In this document: positions 18,208 through 26,011 of the stretch, piece by piece
Position numbering within the stretch: the stretch's first letter is position 1
Layout of the letters: every line of letters starts with the position of its first letter
From: Nymphaea colorata
Taxonomy: Eukaryota; Streptophyta; Magnoliopsida; Nymphaeales; Nymphaeaceae
Length of the DNA: 26,011 nucleotides
NCBI RefSeq assembly: GCF_008831285.2
Contig: NW_022204674.1
Location: forward strand, 1-26,011
Direction of reading: 5' to 3'
The notes under the pieces: model-generated
The model's database searches: none
What the model was told of the DNA's origin: nothing
The model's input: the letters and a program-made list of their open reading frames with translations, nothing else
Program-made: the position numbers and the translations under genes

Positions 18208-20402
18208 TCAGCCTGGCTGCTGCTGCCTGTAATTTAGGTTCTTCCTTTGCCGATTCATATCAGAGTCCACTATTTCATCATCGAAAATTGCCTAGTACTC
18301 GCGCTATACTTCATTTTTGCTCTCTTTTTGCTGCTCGCGAGCAAGGACAACATCAGACATGATTTTTCTTTGGTCCTGAGAGCTTCGAATTCTCCTTGGA
18401 TAGTGGAAGAAGTTTTTGGAGCTGCGGTTGAAGCCAAGCGGGATGCGACCAAGCTCACCGTCGTACCTGTTTTGCGGACATCGAAAATTTTGAAGCTTTA
18501 GCGGTTCTGAATGAGCCAGATGTTGTCGGCTTCCTGTGTTGCCTTACTGTTCCGTAAATGGAGTGTATGCCAATATCTTATCCGTCTTATGTTTTACGAG
18601 GATGGATGACGATTACCACATGAACATTGTACTTATACTGATATCCCGAAGTTTTGCCATTAGGGTGTCCTGCAGTTCGAACTTCTTGAAGCCTCGCCCT
18701 GCTCTGAGAGCAAGAATTGAAGCGTATCGATGACGACCACATGCACGTTGTGCTTCTAGATTGAGTATACGATTGTAGAGAGATCTTGTCGATTGAGTGG
18801 GATCCGTAGAAGTCCATGAAATGAAGAGGAAGTTTGGAAAATTTATCAGCAAAGTAGTCGTATTTCTCCAAGTGCTTGTCCAAGCGCAGATCTGCGTACT
18901 GGTAGAGCATGGAAGTGATTAGGATTTAATTCCTGATTTAGAAACTGCCCCAAAGCACAGTGATATCCTTCTTGCAAAGGTCTAGCGTCATCTGACTGAG
19001 GAAAGTTGTCTTGCCGCTACCAGTAGGCCCTGACATGATGGTTAGTTCTCCCATGCGTAGGCCCTTCACTACTTTGTTGAAGAATGGGAACCAAGAGACT
19101 TCACCCCATTGTTTTCTTCAGTTTTGTTTAGCTTGAAAAGATAGCATCACGCATGTGACTAAAGCTCAAAAGACTGCTGTCAGGATAGTCCTCGCCTTGA
19201 ATATAAGTTCGCTGATGCGTTCAGGATCCTTCTGTAGGAAATCATTAGCATCCTTCAATTTAAAGGTATGCTTGACCACTGCAGTCCTGTCCACTCCTAG
19301 CTTTTCCACCATTTTTCCAGTGTTGAGTGTCCTGCGTCGTCATTATCCATCCACAGGACTATCTTTTCAAAGCGTTTAAGATATGGGAGGATAGATTCAG
19401 GCAGGCTAGTAGCTCCATTAGGAAGTGAAAGGGCAGGCGTGCCGGTCTGCTGGTATACAGCCATGGCATCAAATTATCCTTCAGTGATGACAATTGTATT
19501 ATCAGAGTCTTTGACAAGGTTGAGTCCGAAGAAACCCCTTTGGCTTCCAGCTGGTAGCTGCCTCATATATTTTTTGTTCTCTTTCCCAGAGCCACGCACT
19601 TTTACCTTCACGATTTCACACCAATTGTTGTTGTAGTGGCAATTAGGGGACTGGCGCTTGAACTCATCGAACATCAGCTTTTTCTGCTCATCAGCTTGGA
19701 GCTCCTTATACGATGGGAAGTATATGCACTTCACTTGAGTCTTGCTCCCATCTGCATCGATGAATTCCTCTACGCCTGCGCCGAGGTTATAGTCTGCGAT
19801 TGTTTTATCGTTGAAGCCTCGAGAATGCAAGTATTATACTACGTCTTGTACTCTTCCTTTTGCAGGTTAGAGCGGTATAGGAAAAATTCCGTATCTGTCA
19901 TCTTGATGTCCTTGTTATCCTTGTTGCCATTCCCACCGGAAGGGGCAAAGGTATCTTATAGATGTTCAAAATTTTCGAACATCTCCTGCGTGAATCCTAG
20001 ACCCGCTCTCTGAATTGCAGCCAGGTTCCCTTGGAGCTGCACCTGAAACAGTGGTAGTAACCATACTCTTTTTGAATGTTGAGAACGTAGAGATTGCTGC
20101 GATCGTTGTGATGTGGCTTAGAGCAAAAGGGACAGTATTTTACCTTGTAGACGTTGGGTGCGTCCAGATACTACAACTGGTGGCGTTTAGAAACTCTTAG
20201 ACTGCCGCTTTGGGCTTGGAGGACTTGAAAGGCACAGCGATACTAACGAAACCAAATCCTATCGTCCGAAGAAGGCCAGTGTGGGTTTTGTTTTGCCTCT
20301 AGATGCAAGGTAGGAAGGCCTTTACGGGAATCCTGCTTCCTTTAAGACTTAGCTAAAAGCTTGATGAAAATTCCTCGTAATCTTGCGAAGTGCAATTTGC
20401 AT
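18208..20402 (-). CDS. Twinkle-type mitochondrial DNA helicase with primase-like half
   Basis: About 720 residues. A mitochondrial-type basic N-terminus ([16 protein letters not shown]) precedes a zinc ribbon (YCPFCSK..YYHCFRC), a TOPRIM domain ([24 protein letters not shown]) and a SF4/RecA helicase. The helicase shows [29 protein letters not shown] (Walker A), [22 protein letters not shown] (Walker B), VIHPRK and ATQEADN. It would unwind and possibly prime mitochondrial DNA. The presence of zinc-ribbon Cys is notable because animal Twinkle has lost them. A 20-nt intron lies at 20224-20243. About ten one-base losses, mostly in homopolymers, interrupt it, for example near 20177, 20012, 19861, 19298, 18806, 18555 and 18472. 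Translated homology is otherwise intact, so error is likelier than decay. Confidence 0.9.
20224..20243 (-). other. 20-nt intron in Twinkle gene
   Basis: On the minus strand it reads gtatcgctgtgcctttcaag. Splicing joins DLVSL to [13 protein letters not shown]. Confidence 0.75.
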
Positions 20403-20630
20403 CCGAATTATTTTTAATTCAATCAAATTCAAAATGGCGGAATTTCGGATTTGCGTTGCATCAACATTTTGATATGGCTCACCTGCCATAATAATTAGTC
20501 CCTTGCATATAAATGTCGGTTATTTATGATGCAAAATTAGTGTATTGCTTTATGATTTCATCCGAAAATTAAATTTTTATATCGATTATCATCCGAGATC
20601 ATCACTACCCCTCTCGATGTTCGTCAATAT
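20403..20630. promoter_or_regulatory. Bidirectional promoter region, Twinkle / transporter genes
   Basis: 228 bp, very AT-rich, between divergent genes. No further feature is visible. Confidence 0.45.
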
Positions 20631-21839
20631 ATGATCTTCCTCCTCTACATGATCCAATCCCTCTTCTACGGTTTCTACGTATCCCTTCCCCTCACCTACA
20701 CCAAATCCCTGACTACCAAACACTGAGCATCTTCGCAGCTGCTGGTCTTCCATACAGCTTCAAGTTCCTCATGGGTAAAATCCCTTTCATCAAGCTCCCT
20801 TCCTCGAACGTTTCTACATCAAAGCTACGGCAAGCGAAAGACTTGGATCATTTTCAGTCTGATACTGATGGCCATCATGAGCCTCCTCCTAGGGGCAGTC
20901 GCAGGGAAAAATAAGTATCAATTCTATGCTGCAATCTTATTGATGCTTTCAATCTGGGCATCAGCTCTCAAGGATGTAAGCACCGATGCGTTAGCTGTAG
21001 AGTCAATCTAGAGCGTATCAACAGTATCGACTATTTCGATGACGGCTGAACAAATAGGTAAAACAGTAGCCCTATCAATATTCTTGCGCTGATATCAAAG
21101 GGATACTGGTCATATTTTGGCATTAATCATGCCATAATGTCAGCTTAGACCTTTCTCAGGGGGTGCTATATTTATCTTCGCAGCAGTGATAGCCATCCAC
21201 TTTTTATTTGAAGAAAGCCTCTAACGCAGAAATAGGAATAGAAATAACAGTCCTTGTGGGAAATCCTTACTACTATAACATTTTGTAATGCCTAGGTTGA
21301 ACTCTGCCGCATCAGTCTACTTTTGCTGCTAAGTTAGCACGGAGCAACATATTATTGGAGCTCGTTTTAATACTAATTCATCAGAATAACTTAATATAGA
21401 GATAGACTTTAATGTTTATGAGCGATTTCTGCATCATTCCATCCTCATAGCTTGTTACTTCATCGGTAAGGCCCTCGACAATAGCAACATATACAAGTAT
21501 TACTTCATAATCTTCGCATCTAAAGTTTTAGTGTGCTTTTTTGGGTATTGCTTTAACGCCAAGCAAACAACATCCATCCTGTTTTCACTTTTATGATCAA
21601 GCTGACTTCTTCTATCAACTACTATTTGAAAAATTGCATCATAAACTCAGCATCAAAAGGATTCAACGCATCACTTACAGTCACTGCATTGTTGAGTATG
21701 GCCAATTTAGGAGGAATTCCACCGTCCAAAATGAAGTAATTTATATGTTAGGTTACGATCGAGCAATACGCTTAGGCTTGTGATTGCATTTATTACGGTT
21801 GGATGCACTCCGTTGCAATTCGTGGATCAAGAGAGGTGA
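20631..21839 (+). CDS. SLC33 (acetyl-CoA transporter)-like membrane protein
   Basis: A multi-pass MFS protein of about 390 residues. It starts MIFLLYMIQSLFYGFYVSLP (TM1) and continues FAAAGLPYSFKFLMAPFLERFYI, SYGKRKTWIIFSLILMAIMS, ALKDVSTDALAVESI and MTAEQIGK. It has a second half of hydrophobic helices (IFIFAAVIAIHFLFEESL, YYFIIFASKVLVCFFGY), then LLSMANLGGIPPSKMK and a last helix LVIAFITVGCTPLQF. The LP-S-K--W-P, LKDV-D-A and NLGG signatures match the SLC33A1 family, which imports acetyl-CoA into the ER/Golgi. A 20-nt intron lies at 20775-20794 and a possible 16-nt one at 21736-21751. Several one-base losses occur (near 20719, 20824, 21094 and others). The exact start is uncertain: ATG 20617 is a one-base shift away. 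Confidence 0.68.
20775..20794 (+). other. 20-nt intron in SLC33-like gene
   Basis: It reads gtaaaatccctttcatcaag. Splicing joins YSFKFLM to APFLERFYI. Confidence 0.8.
21736..21751 (+). other. Possible 16-nt intron in SLC33-like gene
   Basis: It reads gtaatttatatgttag. Removing it links PPSKMK to LRSSNTLRLVIAFITVGC and a nearby TGA. A base error is the alternative. Confidence 0.45.
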
Positions 21840-21904
21840 TAAATCTATCGAGCTCAAGGAATAGTGATTAATATTCAGATTAGATTGATTATGAATGATT
21901 ATGC

Positions 21905-21912
21905 TATAAATA
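21905..21912 (+). promoter_or_regulatory. TATA-like element before adhesin gene
   Basis: TATAAATA lies 8 bp before the ATG at 21921. That is close for a classical TATA box, so it may mark a very short leader or simply be AT-rich sequence. Confidence 0.3.
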
Positions 21913-21920
21913 GAGTTATA

Positions 21921-24900
21921 ATGGCACGCAAAGCCTTCACCCCCGCCTCAACCATAATAATAATCAATCTTATTTCATGCTTTGCGATGGCTTGCTACAT
22001 CCCAATTGTATTTGATTGCCAAAACATTCAAACCGGTTGCGATGGAGCCGATGTAGTTGCTTCATATCCTACCACTATCTACAATTGCTCGACTGCCTTA
22101 TTGCTTTCAGCAAAATAACTGGACATTCAAGGATATTTTACTTCGCTTTCTCTCATCGGCGATAATGTCACCGTTTCCAACCTCACCATCCTGGACGATG
22201 TGAATATAAATGGTACTTTTGCTTATAAGTAGTCAGCCAAAGCCTGTCGATTAGTAACGTTCATGTGGGAGGAATGCTTTGGTGAACTCAAACTCAAGCC
22301 TAGCCTGTAACGAGCATTAATGATGCTAATGTGACAGCTGAGAAGATTATAATGATTGGTTCAGACGCATTCCTCATCAATAAGTCGACTCTGCTGACTA
22401 ACTGGAATCTATGCCTTTATGAAAGCATCAGCATCATCTCAGAAACCAACATGATTCAAGCTATGGTCAATGGAAGTAACGTCATAGGTCTCAGTACGCT
22501 CAACTTCTCCATTCTCATAACCGCCAATAAAACAATCACTTTGATAGAATCAGACATCACAACTGTCTCTATCGGGATGATTGCTGATACCAACATTACG
22601 CTCAGTATGAGCAATATTAACACCACTGCTCAATCCTGAAGGCAAACACAGGTCAAGGAAGAGGAGCAATCATCCAGTAAACAATGCCAACTGCACATCA
22701 GGCAGTTCAGCTGTGGTATGGATCAATGTCCAACTCCTCTCTTTGTGTAGATGTCATCCAATATTTCCTCTTCCTCAGCCACTCGTTTCCATATATCAGC
22801 AAAGGACCCTATCTCTCCACTGGCTCAGGAGGCTACGGTTGAACATTGGAAAAGACGGGAAAGGGCAGGCGGAGGATGTCTACATCTTCTCTAAAGATGT
22901 TGTCCACATGGCTTCTTCAAACGTTTAAGCAAGTGGTGGAAACGTTGATCCTTCAGTCAACTTGAGCGCTGGCTCTGGTGGCACCATATACATCACGTCT
23001 CGAAGAGTGGAAGGCTTAGGAGTGAATAATATCACAGCTAGTGGAGGCAATAGCTCGAATAACAAGGGAGCAGGTGGTGGCGGCTTGTTAAGTTTTCATA
23101 CTAGACTATAAGCCAAGATCTTAGCTATTCTCTTTGGGTGAACATTAACCAGGGCGTCCAGGACAACATTCCAAACATAAGCATCTAATCCAATGGCATT
23201 TTCTACGGTCCGTTGTGCGAGGGCGGAAATTAGGCATATTAATGAACTGCATCTCATGCAACAGTTCCACTTTTAGCACTCTTGGCGATCCTACCTGCCG
23301 TCCATGTCCCAACTCACAATAATTCGACACAAACGAAGACTTTCAAAACAAGTCCCTGATTTCTCACTGCTTTGCCACCAAGAAATAGACAAATTTTCTT
23401 TAGCTGATATCTGCTGGATAGATTGATGTGTTCTATATTGGACTATATCTCATCGCGCTTGTCTTCTTTACGATTATAGGACTTATCCTGAAGAAGAAGA
23501 TAAAGAAGGAAAAACTGCTATCAGGTGAGAGTTCAAGCTGTAAGACGTTCAGAAAGACATTTAAAAGGCTAAAATGCTAACTCTCTAGCTCAGGAAATCG
23601 AAAGATATCAAGCCCATTGAGCTAATGTATCACGTTCATCGTATCAGTTGCTTTGGCTCCAATTCTGAAACATCACCATGGGTCTTCCATCGTTCCCTCC
23701 TGCTGAAGTGAGACAATACGTTCTTCCTCAGGTCTACTGCAATTTCGCTGAAAACTTCAACAAAACGGCAAGGTGGACAAGCAAGTAATACTGGTTTACC
23801 ACATTGGCTTCAGCAGTCTACCCAGTATACTGGTATTATTTGGACAAGATCAAGAAGAAAAAATATAAAAAATTACACTCCTGCTAGAACATGCCATCGA
23901 TTATAACCTTATCAATAACTATGACTCTGAAGATAGGAGCATAGTCACTATAAAATTCTCTAAGAACAAGGATTACACCAACTGTACCTTGATTTCTTCG
24001 TCTATTAACGTGCAGATCTCAAATATTTCACGCTTAGTTCCCTTATATCCTTTATCTATCAGGAGAAGGCAATTTTTTGAGACCATTCTACCTGTAAGAG
24101 GGTGATATTTTCTTCAGACTCATGTTTTATGTGGTTAATAGGGATTCCTTCGTTCGCAGGAGCAAATCGACGAGAAGAAGCAACTTTTCAGCAATATGAT
24201 GAGTCAGAAAAGAAACAGAAAAACAACTATGAGCTCAATAGGTTCCTTAGAAAGCTTAATACTTTAGCTGCACTCTTGACCTCTCCTCATCCAACAAGGA
24301 TATCATATAAGTCCTATGGAACTTGGTCAAATTTATATAAAAATGGAATCAAGAATTCTTCAATAAAGTAGCGGTGCAGCTGGACCTGGTCATCTTCATG
24401 TCTCGACTCATGAACAAGACAGTCATCGACAATCAGATCCAAATCCTAACCAAAAAGTAGCATTTTTTATATCTTTAGAGATAAGAATCAATTTTAAGCC
24501 AACATTCTCGAAAAGATAGAGGAAATTTCAAACTGGTAGGAGTCAAGCATAAAAATAGGATTATTTGTTTATAATCCATAGCAGTAAGTCCCAAAATAAG
24601 ATGAAATTCGCAGGTCATTGCTGGAATAGAGCGAAATAATATTGCTTTCCAATGAGGATCAAGAATAAACTTTAGAAAATCGTTGCTGGTATCCCTCAAC
24701 ACGAAATAAAAGAAAAATTTCATAAAAAGATCATTGCTTTGATTGTGAAAGGTATTCGCTTGGCAAGATATTTATGATGAGTCACAAGAACACCAAATAC
24801 GATGAATACTCCATAAAGTTCCTCCAAAGCTTCTTCATTCTCTTGCAGGCCATGCTAGTGTTTATTTGGTCGATAAAGATATAAATTCCTTATGTTTTGT

Positions 24901-25214
24901 CAACATCGCTATGCCATTCATCGGAATAATTTGGTTCATAAGCGATTCCTACGGTTTTGGTAAACTATACCTAATTTTCAACACAATGACTTTCATCAAC
25001 TAAATAGTGACCCTCATTACATACTCGAGCATAGAAACCGTCATTTTGGACCGAAAAAAAATACTGATATGCTTGCCGTAAAGAGCATCATTTGCACGCT
25101 GATCAACATCCTTATCATCATACTGATGATGTTCTTAGGGAATAGAGCCATCACCCAAAGCAAAAAATTAAGTTAAAAAAGAACGATATCAATAAGCCGC
25201 TTAAATTCGAATGA
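21921..25214 (+). CDS. Large extracellular Gly/Asn-rich protein with Cys module and C-terminal membrane helices
   Basis: It starts MARKAFTP followed by a signal-like segment (TIIIINLISCFAMACYIP). A long outer region has beta-strand repeats rich in N, T, S and I (LIGDNVTVSNLTILDDVNIN, ILITANKTITLIESDITTVS). A Gly-rich stretch (GSGGTIYITSRR, TASGGNSSNN) leads to a Cys module of GCC2/GCC3 type (CISCNSSTFSTLGDPTCRPC). A first transmembrane helix (YIGLYLIALVFFTIIGLIL) precedes a basic segment, a block with YHVHRISCFGSN and YVLPQVYCNFAENFNK, and more hydrophobic helices near 24830-25150. This is the layout of large ciliate surface membrane proteins. A 20-nt intron lies at 22213-22232. Many frame changes remain unresolved, so exon structure and stop (TGA, 25212-25214) are provisional, and two adjacent genes or a pseudogene cannot be excluded. 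Confidence 0.55.
22213..22232 (+). other. 20-nt intron in adhesin-like gene
   Basis: It reads gtacttttgcttataagtag. Splicing joins LDDVNIN to VSQSLSISNVHVGG. Confidence 0.7.
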
Positions 25215-25289
25215 TATATGCATCACTCTAACAAAAAATCTATTGCATTATTAATAAAAAGACTTGAGTTGTCATATGGTAGATATCAA
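25215..25289. other. Convergent intergenic spacer
   Basis: 75 bp AT-rich gap between convergent genes, ending in A-rich sequence on the plus strand. Confidence 0.4.
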
Positions 25290-25778
25290 TCAAGCTGGGT
25301 ATATTACATCGTGGAGTCTCGTGAATATTTGGTCTCTTTTATCCAATTCGCTTACCCAACTATCAGTCACAAGGGTATTGCTCATAGCTCCATTAGTCTT
25401 TCCTTTCGGATTCTTGGCCGTATTGAAACCGGAGGTGAATATGTAGTTGTGGCTTCCTGTGATGGAGTTGCTATTTCCGATGATGAGGTTTTTGTTTCCA
25501 CGAACTGCATTCGATGATCCGATGACCACGTCGTTGTATTGGGAGAGTTAGTTGCTGATATCTTGAAGCTTTTCGTTCACACGGTCAGTGTTTCTCTTGA
25601 CATTGAGAGGATTTTCAGTGGGTTTTCCATAGTTGTTCATGAGGTCCACTTCCCATACATTGAGGGCGACTTGCGCCTTCAGAAGGGCAAGCCTGTCGAC
25701 GGGGACACCTGGGATGTAGATGAGAGCCGATAGGATGGGATTGCAGAGGAGGAAGATAGCCAACAAAGCGTGGAACAT
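25290..25778 (-). CDS. Small secreted protein with short Asn/Gly/Ser repeats
   Basis: 162 residues, one frame, ATG to TGA with one TAA read as sense. The signal peptide MFHALLAIFLLCNPILSALI precedes a helical segment (VDRLALLKAQVALNVWEVDL). A central stretch follows with repeated seven-residue-like units (VVIGSSNAV-RGNKNLI-IGNSNSI-TGSHNYI-FTSGFNT). Such N-x(2-5)-(I/V) ladders form short beta-solenoids in surface proteins of many microbes. No intron and no disruption. It is the last gene before the right telomere. Function unknown. Confidence 0.8.
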
Positions 25779-25909
25779 CTTTATGCTAGATTTAGAAATT
25801 TTTCTAATAGAAAGCAGTTATTAAATGCATAAATATTTAAAAATCGAATCCTAAGCCATATTTAATAATTCCGTATTCGAAATTATCTCACATATTAAAA
25901 ATTGATTTT
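25779..25909. other. Right subtelomeric spacer
   Basis: 131 bp of AT-rich unique sequence between the last gene's start and the telomere. It must contain that gene's promoter. Confidence 0.5.
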
Positions 25910-26011
25910 GGGGTTGGGGTTGGGGTTGGGGTTGGGGTTGGGGTTGGGGTTGGGGTTGGGGTTGGGGTTGGGGTTGGGGTTGGGGTTGGGGTTGGGTTGG
26001 GGTTGGGGTTG
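25910..26011. repeat. Right telomere, G4T2 repeats
   Basis: GGGGTT repeats run to the end of the window, complementary in orientation to the left end. A single GGGTT unit occurs at 25994-25998. With the left telomere this shows that the whole chromosome is present. Confidence 0.97.

Noticed and set aside
18480-18600. A 14-nt intron (gtaaggcaacacag on the minus strand) in Twinkle
   Set aside because: Removing it deletes the conserved residues before QEADN; one missing base gives the proper ATQEADN motif.
1-26011. Mobile elements, CRISPR arrays, viral or plasmid genes
   Set aside because: None was seen; apart from telomeres there are no long direct or inverted repeats and no transposase, integrase or replication gene.

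Overview
The window is a complete linear chromosome of 26,011 bp. It has CCCCAA telomere repeats at its left end and GGGGTT repeats at its right end, and both strands are densely coding. This is what a ciliate macronuclear minichromosome looks like. In-frame TAA and TAG are frequent, and TGA is the only stop that fits every gene. Where TAA or TAG falls on a conserved position, the family has Glu: Rab switch II (DTAGQ-x-RYRSL), the Twinkle TOPRIM motif (TEG-x-FDAM), the Twinkle helicase motif (GSF-x-IRN) and TTLL (ARFAT-x). This matches the peritrich code (NCBI table 30, UAA and UAG = Glu) better than the Tetrahymena/Oxytricha code (Gln). With the C4A2 telomere, a peritrich or close oligohymenophorean relative is the best guess.

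Most of the apparent frameshifts are tiny GT-AG introns, almost always exactly 20 nt and starting GTA. Removing them restores homology precisely in a Rab GTPase, a TTLL, a dienelactone hydrolase, a RING protein, Rei1, FAM135, Twinkle and others. The Rab gene has two diverged 20-nt introns directly abutting each other, 40 nt with no exon between them. A second class of disruption is single-base loss in short homopolymers. It is concentrated in TTLL, the B-box gene, 14-3-3, Rei1, the cyclin, FAM135, Twinkle, the SLC33-like gene and the adhesin gene. This looks like uncorrected sequencing error rather than biology.

Layout, left to right: telomere; TTLL-family ligase (-); B-box/coiled-coil protein (-); tRNA-Leu(UAG) (+); mitochondrial-type dienelactone hydrolase (-); ankyrin protein (+); transmembrane RING protein (-); MORN/coiled-coil protein (+); unrecognised helical protein (-); RINGv-FHA protein (+); small secreted Cys-rich protein (-); 14-3-3 (+); small Rap1-C-terminus-like protein (-); Rab6-like GTPase (-); Rei1/ZNF622 ribosome-biogenesis factor (+); cyclin (+); FAM135-type lipase-like protein (+); Twinkle mitochondrial primase-helicase (-); SLC33/acetyl-CoA-transporter-like protein (+); large extracellular Cys/Gly-rich membrane protein (+); small secreted repeat protein (-); telomere.

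The genes are ordinary single-copy housekeeping and cell-surface genes rather than one pathway. Intergenic gaps are mostly 40-330 bp, and the gene pairs are often divergent or convergent. No mobile element, CRISPR array or viral gene was seen. The most unusual features are the near-fixed 20-nt introns, the back-to-back intron pair and the UAR=Glu code.
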